NCBI GenBank assembly: GCA_002343545.1
Contig: DDRA01000118.1
Span: 1 to 5,372 of the forward strand
Reading direction: 5' to 3'
DNA from: Bacteriovoracaceae bacterium UBA2428
GTDB taxonomy: Bacteria; Bdellovibrionota; UBA2428
DNA: 5,372 bases
Part shown: piece by piece, positions 1 through 5,305 of the stretch
Position numbering within the stretch: position 1 is the first letter of the stretch
How the letters are laid out: every line of letters starts with the position of its first letter
The notes under the pieces: model-generated
What the model saw: the letters and a program-made list of their open reading frames with translations, nothing else
What the model was told of the DNA's origin: nothing
The model's database searches: none
Made by a program: the position numbers and the translations under genes

Positions 1-744
1 GGCCGCGTGGGCGCGGAAGAGGCAGAGGTGAGAGCCGGCGCAGCCGCGCCCCTCGTGGGTAAAGCGCCGCGCGAGATCGAGGTTGTTGACCCGCAGGCGA
101 TCCCGCAATTCCAGGCGAAATTTTCCCGCGGGCCCGACGAGCGACCAGATCGCCGGGCCCGGGCGCGGCGAGAACGCGATGAGTTCGTGCTCGCGCAGAT
201 CCGCGGGTTTTCGCGGTCGTCCCCGGCGCTTGAGGTAGTCCGTGGAGGCGTAAAGGCGGAAGGCCCCTTGCCCGAGGCGCACGGCCTTGAGGCGCGAGTC
301 TACGAGCGGGCCCGCGCGAAGCGCGACGTCGAGCCCATCGTCCCTCAGATCAAGCCGCGCGTCGGCGAGCCGCACTTCGACGTCGACGTCGGGATAAGCC
401 GCGCGGAACTTGGCGAGGGCCGGCGCGAGGACCTGGGTGCCGACCTCGATCGGGGCCGTGAGCCGAACGCTGCCGCGCGTGCCGCTCTCCTGGCCGATCG
501 TCTCGTCGCGGAGATCGCGCCATTCCTCGAGGGTGGGGGCGACGCGATGGTAAAGGCGCTCGCCCGCGGGGCTCAGGCGCTGACGTCGCGTCGAGCGGTC
601 GACGAGCGTCACGCCGAGCTCGGCCTCGAGCGCGGCGAGTTGACGACTGAGCGTCGCCTTCGAGAGACCGAGCTCGCGGGCGGCGGCGCTCAGGGTTCCT
701 TGGCGCGCGATCGCGACGAAGCCGGGCAGCAGGTTCAGGTCCAT
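1..744 (-). CDS. LysR-family transcriptional regulator, 3' end cut by the window edge
   Basis: A DNA-binding regulator that probably controls the divergent pirin gene and itself. The frame stays open for 248 codons from the ATG at 744 to the window edge; family members are usually about 300 residues, so roughly 50 C-terminal residues are missing. The N-terminal winged helix-turn-helix is typical: residues 17-36 read TLSAAARELGLSKATLSRQL, followed by LEAELGVTLVDRSTRRQRLSPAGERLY to residue 65. The linker helix runs to about 88. The effector-binding domain starts at GSVRLTAPIEVG (91-102) and includes LAPALAKFRAAYPDVDVEVRL and DGLDVALRAGPL, a pattern of the CrgA-like LysR subgroup. The effector cannot be told from the sequence. 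No Shine-Dalgarno precedes the ATG (upstream bases are CAATCCGGGC), and a possible promoter ends 6 nt before it, so a leaderless mRNA is plausible. No in-frame upstream ATG exists in the nearby region. Family assignment is firm; the target is inferred from gene order. Confidence 0.93.
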   Translation of the reverse strand, partial: MDLNLLPGFVAIARQGTLSAAARELGLSKATLSRQLAALEAELGVTLVDRSTRRQRLSPAGERLYHRVAPTLEEWRDLRDETIGQESGTRGSVRLTAPIEVGTQVLAPALAKFRAAYPDVDVEVRLADARLDLRDDGLDVALRAGPLVDSRLKAVRLGQGAFRLYASTDYLKRRGRPRKPADLREHELIAFSPRPGPAIWSLVGPAGKFRLELRDRLRVNNLDLARRFTHEGRGCAGSHLCLFRAHAA

Positions 745-750
745 GCCCGG

Positions 751-779
751 ATTGTTTCAATTCTGAAACAAAGAGTCAA
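751..779 (-). promoter_or_regulatory. Putative LysR-gene promoter (TTGACT, 17 bp, AACAAT)
   Basis: On the minus strand, TTGACT (779-774) lies 17 bp from AACAAT (756-751), giving five of six and four of six matches to the sigma-70 consensus. A TG pair at 759-758 makes the -10 extended. The -10 ends 6 nt before the ATG at 744, so transcription would begin at or next to the start codon. The palindrome at 752-771 covers the spacer and the -10, which would let the regulator repress its own gene. The elements were seen directly; promoter activity is inferred. Confidence 0.5.
752..771. promoter_or_regulatory. Palindromic operator between LysR and pirin genes (TTGTTTCA-N4-TGAAACAA)
   Basis: Perfect 8-bp arms, TTGTTTCA (752-759) and TGAAACAA (764-771), flank ATTC in an AT-rich island of otherwise GC-rich DNA. 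The centre lies about 62 bp upstream of the predicted pirin transcription start (near 824). That is the usual place for the primary recognition site of a LysR-type activator, and the site also overlaps the regulator gene's own promoter. A partial half-site, TGTTTC (789-794), sits near -35 of the pirin promoter and could be the secondary activation site. The palindrome is certain; its binding protein is inferred. Confidence 0.7.
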
Positions 780-788
780 GATTGTTGA

Positions 789-817
789 TGTTTCGGTGGG
801 AGCGCGACGGGTATAGA
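789..817 (+). promoter_or_regulatory. Putative pirin promoter with weak -35, likely activator-dependent
   Basis: A good -10 hexamer, TATAGA (812-817), lies 38 bp before the pirin ATG. No good -35 is found at proper distance: TTGATG (785-790) is 21 bp away, and the best-placed candidate is the poor TTTCGG at 791-796 (15 bp spacer). The half-site TGTTTC (789-794) occupies the -35 region instead. A strong -10 with a poor -35 and an upstream palindrome fits activation by the divergent LysR protein. The predicted start is near 824. Confidence 0.45.
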
Positions 818-823
818 TTGGTC

Positions 824-841
824 TTCGTCACGAACGACGAA
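824..841 (+). other. Small hairpin in the pirin 5' leader
   Basis: TTCGTC (824-829) and GACGAA (836-841) can form a 6-bp stem with a 6-nt loop. It falls at the predicted 5' end of the pirin transcript and its last base is next to the Shine-Dalgarno AGGAG at 842-846. It could stabilise the mRNA end or affect ribosome access, or it may be chance. Confidence 0.25.
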
Positions 842-854
842 AGGAGCATCGCCC

Positions 855-1562
855 ATGAGAACCCTGAGACGAGCGAACGACCGAGGACAGGCCGACTACG
901 GATGGCTCCGCACGGCCCACAGCTTTTCCTTCGGCGACTATTTCGATCCCCAGCACGTGCAGTTTCGCAGCCTGCGGGTCATGAACGAGGACCACATCGA
1001 GGGCGGAGCCGGCTTTCCGATGCACGGGCACCGCGACATGGAGATCGTGACCTACGTCACGCGCGGCGCCATCGAACACCGCGACAGCGAGGGCGGCCAA
1101 GGCGTGATCCGTCCCGGTGAAGTCCAGCGCATGAGCGCGGGCACGGGAATCCGGCACTCCGAGTTCAACCACCTCGCCGACGAGACGACGAGCCTCTACC
1201 AGATCTGGTTCTTGCCCGAGCGCGCCGGGCGCAAGCCGGGCTACGAGCAGGCGAGCGTGCGGGAGACGCTCGAGCGCGACGGCCTCGTGCTCGCGGCCGC
1301 GCCGGAAGGCGGGGGCGGCGCCGTGGCGATCGGCCAGGACGCCAAGCTCTGGATCGTGCGCTTCCGCGCCGGGCAGGAGCGCAAGCTCGAATGGAAGGCC
1401 GGGCGGGGCGCTTGGATCCAGGTCGTGGGCGGCGCCGTCGAGGCCCTCGGGGAAAGGCCGCAGGCACTCCGCGCGGGCGACGGCCTCACGGTCGAGTCCG
1501 AGACCTCGGTCACGCTGAGGGCCACCGAGGATACCGAAGTTTTGTTCTTTGATCTGGCCTAG
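855..1562 (+). CDS. Pirin-family bicupin protein (YhhW/YhaK type; possible quercetin 2,3-dioxygenase)
   Basis: A cytosolic metal-binding bicupin of 235 residues, close to the 231 or so of E. coli YhhW. The N-terminal cupin carries the four pirin metal ligands: H57 and H59 in FPMHGHRDME, and H101 and E103 in GTGIRHSEFN, at the spacing known for YhhW. Other family segments include RTAHSFSFGDYFDP (19-32), RSLRVMNEDHIEGGAGF (38-54), YVTRGAIEHRDS (67-78) and GVIRPGEVQRMSAG (83-96). The C-terminal cupin lacks the metal site, as usual, and ends in EVLFFDLA. YhhW and human pirin oxidise quercetin in vitro, but the physiological substrate of most family members is unknown. The ATG at 855 is supported by AAAGGAG ending 8 nt upstream and by the family's normal N-terminus. 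It is divergent from the LysR gene, a recurrent pairing (compare yhaJ-yhaK in E. coli), which suggests LysR control. Family assignment is very secure; catalytic role is not. Confidence 0.96.
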   Translation: MRTLRRANDRGQADYGWLRTAHSFSFGDYFDPQHVQFRSLRVMNEDHIEGGAGFPMHGHRDMEIVTYVTRGAIEHRDSEGGQGVIRPGEVQRMSAGTGIRHSEFNHLADETTSLYQIWFLPERAGRKPGYEQASVRETLERDGLVLAAAPEGGGGAVAIGQDAKLWIVRFRAGQERKLEWKAGRGAWIQVVGGAVEALGERPQALRAGDGLTVESETSVTLRATEDTEVLFFDLA

Positions 1563-1571
1563 ATACGGGGA

Positions 1572-1585
1572 GCGTGGGGCCACGC
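1572..1585 (+). terminator. GC-rich hairpin after pirin gene, weak terminator candidate
   Basis: GCGTGG (1572-1577) and CCACGC (1580-1585) are perfect inverted arms just after the pirin stop, giving at least a 5-bp GC-rich stem with a 4-nt loop. There is no U-run afterwards (the sequence continues CGAGACTTAAAAATG), so intrinsic termination would be inefficient. It may only protect the 3' end of the mRNA. Confidence 0.25.
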
Positions 1586-1598
1586 CGAGACTTAAAAA

Positions 1599-1626
1599 TG
1601 CACAATGTTCAAAATTGTGCTATGTT
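1599..1626 (+). promoter_or_regulatory. Putative tetR-operon promoter (TGCACA, 16 bp, extended TATGTT)
   Basis: TATGTT (1621-1626) is preceded by TGC (1618-1620), an extended -10. TGCACA (1599-1604) lies 16 bp upstream and matches the -35 consensus at four of six places. The -10 ends 6 nt before the ATG at 1633, so the transcript would start at the start codon. This stretch is clearly AT-rich against the surrounding coding DNA. It would drive the repressor and the coupled phosphotransferase gene. Confidence 0.55.
1600..1620. promoter_or_regulatory. TetR-type operator (GCACAAT-N7-ATTGTGC)
   Basis: Two perfect 7-bp arms, GCACAAT (1600-1606) and ATTGTGC (1614-1620), flank GTTCAAA. Two more inner pairs (1608-1609 with 1611-1612) make it a 21-bp palindrome with one mismatched pair around a central C. 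It fills the interval between the proposed -35 and -10 elements just upstream of the TetR start, the classic place for a self-repressing operator. The palindrome was seen directly; recognition by the adjacent TetR protein is inferred. Confidence 0.75.
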
Positions 1627-1632
1627 GAATAT

Positions 1633-2265
1633 ATGGTCCAAGCCCCCCGAACCTACGCCAAGGCCCGCGCCCGCACGCGCGACGAACTGAGTCGCGCGGG
1701 CGCGGAGCTTATCCTGCGCAAGGGCTTCGAAGCCGTTCGCATCGAGGAAATCGCCGAGGCCGCCGGCGTCACGCGCGGCACCCTCTACAATCATTTCAAG
1801 AGCAAGGTCGAGTTGCTGAAGGAGCGCGTCCGCGTCCTTTCGGATGCCGAGGATTGGGCTCCGCTCCGCGCGCGCCTGCTCGCCGAGCCGGACGTCGCCG
1901 AGCAGATGTTCCTTTCCCTCGTCGGTCTCTTCGATTTCTGCGGACGCCACCGTCCCCTCTTGCGCATCTACTTCAAGGCGCGCATCCAGGAGTCCGTCGC
2001 CGGCGACTTCGACGACCGCTCCGATAATCTGCAACGCCTCATCGAGCCGATCCTCGCCGCGGGGCAAAAGCGCGGCGTCGTGCGGAACGACCTTTCGGCG
2101 GCCGACTTGGCCGGGATGTTCCGCTTCTTCTTTCTGCGCATCGTGAGCGCTTGGACGCGGGGCCGCGGCCCCGACGGCGCGCGTGATCCCGAGCCCAAGG
2201 CCTTCCGTCGCCACGTCCGTACGACGATCGACCTCTTTTTGAAGGGAGCGCAGAATGGCCGCTGA
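1633..2265 (+). CDS. TetR/AcrR-family transcriptional repressor
   Basis: A ligand-responsive repressor of 210 residues, a normal length for the family. The N-terminal helix-turn-helix is typical: AGAELILRKGFEAVRIEEIA (22-41) then EAAGVTRGTLYNHFKSKVELLKERV, with G45-V46-T47 and L51-Y52-N53-H54-F55 as recognition-helix landmarks. The C-terminal ligand-binding region (about 70-205) is divergent, as usual, and includes FFFLRIVSAWTRGRG; the ligand cannot be predicted. I chose the ATG at 1633. The frame is open back to an ATG at 1549, but that start would lie inside the pirin gene, add 28 residues unlike the family and place the operator within the coding region. No Shine-Dalgarno is visible before 1633, and the -10 ends 6 nt away, so a leaderless start is likely. 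The stop codon overlaps the next gene by 11 bp, implying one transcript and a regulator for that phosphotransferase. Confidence 0.93.
   Translation: MVQAPRTYAKARARTRDELSRAGAELILRKGFEAVRIEEIAEAAGVTRGTLYNHFKSKVELLKERVRVLSDAEDWAPLRARLLAEPDVAEQMFLSLVGLFDFCGRHRPLLRIYFKARIQESVAGDFDDRSDNLQRLIEPILAAGQKRGVVRNDLSAADLAGMFRFFFLRIVSAWTRGRGPDGARDPEPKAFRRHVRTTIDLFLKGAQNGR
2242..2257 (+). promoter_or_regulatory. Ribosome binding site and overlapping start of the phosphotransferase gene
   Basis: AAGGGAG (2242-2248) sits 6 nt before the ATG at 2255, inside the last codons of the TetR gene, whose TGA is at 2263-2265. The good Shine-Dalgarno and the 11-bp overlap fix this start and suggest translational coupling. 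Confidence 0.8.
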
Positions 2266-4804
2266 CGAAACGCTTTGGGTTCCCTTCGGAGAGTGCGCGC
2301 TCCGGCCGCTCGCGCTCGTGGGCGGCAAGGCCCACGGCCTCGGCCGCCTCGTGCGGCACGGCTTCGAGGTTCCGCGTGGCGGCGTGCTGACGACCCCGGC
2401 GCACGCGCTCGCCGACGCCGCTCGGTGGGACGAGCTCGTCGAGCTTTGCCTGGCCGGGCTCGCCGCGCAAGGGATCGCCGAAGCTCCGCTCGCCGTGCGC
2501 TCGTCCGCTTCGGCGGAAGACGGCGCGGAGCACTCCTTCGCGGGTATCCACGACTCCGTCCTGAACGTGCGCGGGCGGGAAGCGCTCCGCGCGGCGCTCG
2601 AAGCCTGTTATCGGTCGGCTTCGAGCGAGCGGGCCGTGGCTTACCGCCGCGCGCGCAAGATCGACGAGGCGGCCTTCCGCATGGCCGTCATCGTGATGGA
2701 ACTCGTGCCGGCCGACCGCGCCGGTATCGCCTTCTCGTGCGATCCGCGCACGGGCCGCCGTGACCTTTGCGTCGTCAACGCGAACCTCGGATTGGGGGAG
2801 TCCGTCGTGTCGGGGCAGAGCAGCCCCGACGAGTGGACCGTGCGGCACGACGAGCTGACGTATCCGATCGTCGCGCGCAAGCCGGGTCGCAAGCAAACGC
2901 GAACGAGCCTGCGCGCGGACGGCGGCACCCAGACGCGCGCCGTCGCCGCCGATGCCGCGCCGTCGCTGAGCGACGACGAACTGCGCCAGGTCGTGCGCCT
3001 GACCCTCGCCGTCGAGGACGCCCTCGGCGACGGGGAGCTGCCCTACGACATCGAGTGGGTGTTCGCGCGTGGGCACCTGAGCGTGGTGCAGGCGCGGCCC
3101 GTGACGAGCCTGCCGCGCTACGCCTATCCCGAGCTCGCGGGCTCGCCCACGCTCTGGTCGTGCGCGAACGTGAAGGACGCCGTGCCGATGGTGCTCGCCA
3201 TGTCGATTCGGCGTTTCATCCCGCTCATGGCCAATCGCCTCCTGACCTACGGACTCCGCGTCGGGCGCTACCCTTTCTTGCGCGGGCTCGAGCGCATGAA
3301 GGTCCTCGGCGGGCGCCTTTACCTGGACGTGACCACGATGCAGTACGAGCTGTGGGACGCCTTCGGGCTGCCGCCCGTCGAGACGAGCGAGACGATGGGC
3401 GGGCACCAACCCGATCTCGAGTTGCCCCGCCGTTCCCCTTGGGTCGGTCTTCGGCGCCTAATTGCCGGCCTGCGGCTCTTCCGCGGGATCCGGCGAGTCG
3501 CGAAGGACGCGCCCCGCTTGCTCGGGGATATCCGCGCGTGGAACGAAGCGATGGTCGCGCGCATCGATCGGGCGGAGGGCAAGGCCGAGCTCCTCGCGAT
3601 CCAGCTTGAGTGCCAGGCCCGCGTGCTCGCCTACGGCGACGACGAAGGCCCCATGAACTTGGCGTCGGGAACGTCGCTCTCGATGGCGACGGGACTACTT
3701 AAGCCGCGGCTGGGGGCGGACGCCCGCTCGATGATGAATCGGCTCATGGCCGGCCTCGCCAAGCTCCCGAGCGCGGAGCTTGGCTATCGTCTCGTCGAGC
3801 TGGCCGAGATCGCGGCACGGGATCCTTCGTTACGCGCGAGTCTCGCCGAACCCGCGGAGCTCGCCGCGGGTTGGCGCGAGCGGCTGCCGCCCGGCGACTT
3901 CCGCGCGGGCGTGGAACGCTATCTCGCGGACTTCGGACATCGTTCCACTTTCGACTCGGACATCCTCGTGCCGCGTTGGGCGGAAGATCCGGAGCCCGTC
4001 TTCCGGCAGATCGCCGCGCTCGTGGGCGGCGTCGCGCTCCGGGACCTGCGCGCCAAACAAGGCGCGATCCGCGCGGGCGCCGAGGCGGAGCTTCGCCGCC
4101 GCGTCCCCTGGCCGTGGCGCGCCGGGGTGCGGAAGCTGCGCGACGACGCCGTCCGCGGCGCCGAGCTCCGCGAGCAGGGCAAGTCCGAACTCATTCGTTT
4201 TTCGCTGACGGCGCGGCGCTGGACCTTGCGCGTGGGGGCCGAACTCGTGCGCGAGGGTCGCCTCGATCGTCCCGACGACGCGTTCCACCTGACGATCGTC
4301 GAGATGGAGCGTTGGCTGCGTTCGGAAAGCGCGGGGCAGGGCTTTCGCGTCCTCGTGCGCGAGCGAAGGGCGACGATGGAGCGGCTCAAGGCGATCCCGC
4401 AACCCGACTTGATCGAGGAGGGCGCCTCGCGTCGCGCGATCCGCGTCGAAGCCAAGGCGCGCGGCGGGAAGGGCGACTTCTCGGGGATCGCCGTTTCTTC
4501 GGGGCGGGTTCGCGCCGTGGCGCGCGTCCTCCTCTCGCCGGAGCTCGGCCACGAGCTCCGGGCGGGCGAGATCCTCGTTGCCCCCTCGACGGACCCGGGC
4601 TGGACGCCGCTCTTCCTGCGGGCCGGCGGCCTCTTGATGGAAACGGGGGGCTACCTTTCCCACGGCTCGATCGTGGCGCGTGAGTTCGGCCTTCCGGCCG
4701 TCGCGAACGTGGCGGGCATCCTCGCGAAGATCAAGACGGGCGATCTCGTCGAGATCGACGGGGATACGGGAAGCATCAAGATCCTTCCCCCGGAACGGAC
4801 TTAG
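2255..4804 (+). CDS. PEP-synthase-like phosphotransferase (ATP-grasp / central domain / His swivel), rifampicin phosphotransferase-like
   Basis: A cytosolic dikinase-type enzyme of 849 residues, expected to split ATP and pass a phosphate through a histidine to a small-molecule acceptor. The N-terminal PEP/pyruvate-binding ATP-grasp domain (about 16-288) has LVGGKAHGLGRL with K25, the AVRSSASAEDGAEHSFAGIHD block with R82, MELVPADRAGIAFSCDPRTG, and DIEWVF (265-270) followed by VVQARPVTSLP with Q279. A central helical domain (about 290-735) carries NVKDAVP (305-311), FGHRSTFDSD (from 560) and LREQGKSELIR (from 638). The C-terminal swivel domain (about 741-843) has GGYLSHGSIVAREFGLPAV with catalytic H803. 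There is no C-terminal TIM barrel, so it is not a complete pyruvate phosphate dikinase or PEP synthase. Domain order and length match rifampicin phosphotransferase (about 865 residues), and the LSHG motif resembles that group more than the T-S/C-H-A of PpsA and PPDK. The prodigiosin ligase PigC/RedH group shares the fold, so the acceptor remains unknown. It is probably co-transcribed with, and controlled by, the overlapping TetR gene. Family is certain, substrate is not. Confidence 0.9.
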   Translation: MAADETLWVPFGECALRPLALVGGKAHGLGRLVRHGFEVPRGGVLTTPAHALADAARWDELVELCLAGLAAQGIAEAPLAVRSSASAEDGAEHSFAGIHDSVLNVRGREALRAALEACYRSASSERAVAYRRARKIDEAAFRMAVIVMELVPADRAGIAFSCDPRTGRRDLCVVNANLGLGESVVSGQSSPDEWTVRHDELTYPIVARKPGRKQTRTSLRADGGTQTRAVAADAAPSLSDDELRQVVRLTLAVEDALGDGELPYDIEWVFARGHLSVVQARPVTSLPRYAYPELAGSPTLWSCANVKDAVPMVLAMSIRRFIPLMANRLLTYGLRVGRYPFLRGLERMKVLGGRLYLDVTTMQYELWDAFGLPPVETSETMGGHQPDLELPRRSPWVGLRRLIAGLRLFRGIRRVAKDAPRLLGDIRAWNEAMVARIDRAEGKAELLAIQLECQARVLAYGDDEGPMNLASGTSLSMATGLLKPRLGADARSMMNRLMAGLAKLPSAELGYRLVELAEIAARDPSLRASLAEPAELAAGWRERLPPGDFRAGVERYLADFGHRSTFDSDILVPRWAEDPEPVFRQIAALVGGVALRDLRAKQGAIRAGAEAELRRRVPWPWRAGVRKLRDDAVRGAELREQGKSELIRFSLTARRWTLRVGAELVREGRLDRPDDAFHLTIVEMERWLRSESAGQGFRVLVRERRATMERLKAIPQPDLIEEGASRRAIRVEAKARGGKGDFSGIAVSSGRVRAVARVLLSPELGHELRAGEILVAPSTDPGWTPLFLRAGGLLMETGGYLSHGSIVAREFGLPAVANVAGILAKIKTGDLVEIDGDTGSIKILPPERT

Positions 4805-4806
4805 GG

Positions 4807-4824
4807 TGTTATCCTTTTAAGGAT
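4807..4824 (+). promoter_or_regulatory. Possible extended -10 and palindrome overlapping the lipoprotein start codon
   Basis: TGT-TATCCT (4807-4815) looks like an extended -10 ending 7 nt before the ATG at 4823; no -35 is recognisable upstream. ATCCTT (4811-4816) and AAGGAT (4819-4824) form a palindrome with a 2-bp centre that covers the -10 and the first two bases of the start codon. AAGG at 4819-4822 abuts the ATG, too close for a normal Shine-Dalgarno. The gene could be leaderless from this promoter, or simply translated as the last gene of the upstream operon. Confidence 0.35.
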
Positions 4825-5302
4825 GAAGATTCGGGCTTGGGGGGCGGCGTGGCTTTTGGGGGCGTGCGCGAGCGCGCCGGAGGCGTCGAACGAGGCGCTC
4901 TTCGGCGACCGCCCCTGGCTCATCGACTATCGCGTCGAGGCCAAGGACGGGACTTCGCACCTGCGCGTCTTCGAGAACGGCGAACGTCTGCTCGTCGAAG
5001 AAATCTGCTGCCCGAAACGTCGGGTCGCTCCGACCCTGAGCCCGCTCGACGCGGACGATCTTTCGACCTACCGCGAGATGATTCGTCTCGCCATCAAGGA
5101 AGGGCTCGGAAGTCGTCTCCAGGACCGTCGCGATCTCAAGGCGGGAACTTTGCAAGTTCGGATGCACGGCCAATCCGTCGTCTTGCGTCGCCTCGAGCGC
5201 GGAGCGGGCGACATCGGCCGCTTCGAGTTCAACGACTCCGACGCGACGGGCCTCCTCCTCGACGAGATCGAAAGCGACCTTACGTGGACGCTCCCACGCT
5301 AA
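4823..5302 (+). CDS. Small predicted lipoprotein of unknown function
   Basis: A 159-residue exported protein that I do not recognise. The N-terminus MKIR is followed by a short hydrophobic stretch (AWGAAWLLGA) and a lipobox L12-G13-A14-C15, so signal peptidase II should cleave before C15. Residue +2 of the mature protein is Ala, not Asp, which favours outer-membrane sorting in a Gram-negative cell. The mature part is soluble and charged: WLIDYRVEAKDGTSHLRVFENGERLLVEE (32-60) looks like alternating beta strands, next to a vicinal cysteine pair C62-C63 and a basic KRR. An amphipathic stretch (REMIRLAIKEGLGSRL) and a second strand-rich part (TLQVRMHGQSVVLRRLE) follow. An in-frame TAG at 4802-4804 (the stop of the previous gene) excludes any upstream start. 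The signal is shorter than average but complete. It lies 18 bp after the phosphotransferase gene, so it may be the third gene of that operon or have its own promoter. A link in function is not shown. Confidence 0.8.
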   Translation: MKIRAWGAAWLLGACASAPEASNEALFGDRPWLIDYRVEAKDGTSHLRVFENGERLLVEEICCPKRRVAPTLSPLDADDLSTYREMIRLAIKEGLGSRLQDRRDLKAGTLQVRMHGQSVVLRRLERGAGDIGRFEFNDSDATGLLLDEIESDLTWTLPR

Positions 5303-5305
5303 GGC

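Noticed and set aside
7..816. Long plus-strand open frame of 269 codons opposite the LysR gene
   Set aside because: Its translation is low-complexity Arg/Ala/Glu-rich with no family motifs, while the minus strand gives an unmistakable LysR protein. It is a GC-driven antisense shadow.
1549..1632. Upstream in-frame ATG at 1549 as the TetR start
   Set aside because: The extra 28 residues do not resemble a TetR N-terminus, the start lies within the pirin gene, and the segment contains the operator and promoter.
2039..3409. Minus-strand open frame of 456 codons across the TetR and phosphotransferase genes
   Set aside because: It runs antisense to two well-recognised proteins, has an Arg/His/Gly-rich composition and no domain; stops are rare in this frame because of high GC. 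The same applies to the minus-strand frames at 828-1583, 1609-2328, 3830-4663 and 4817-5329.
2255..4804. Calling the enzyme a true PEP synthase, pyruvate phosphate dikinase or proven rifampicin-resistance protein
   Set aside because: There is no C-terminal PEP/pyruvate TIM-barrel and the order of domains differs from those central-metabolism enzymes. The match to rifampicin phosphotransferase rests on architecture and short motifs, not enough to name the drug.
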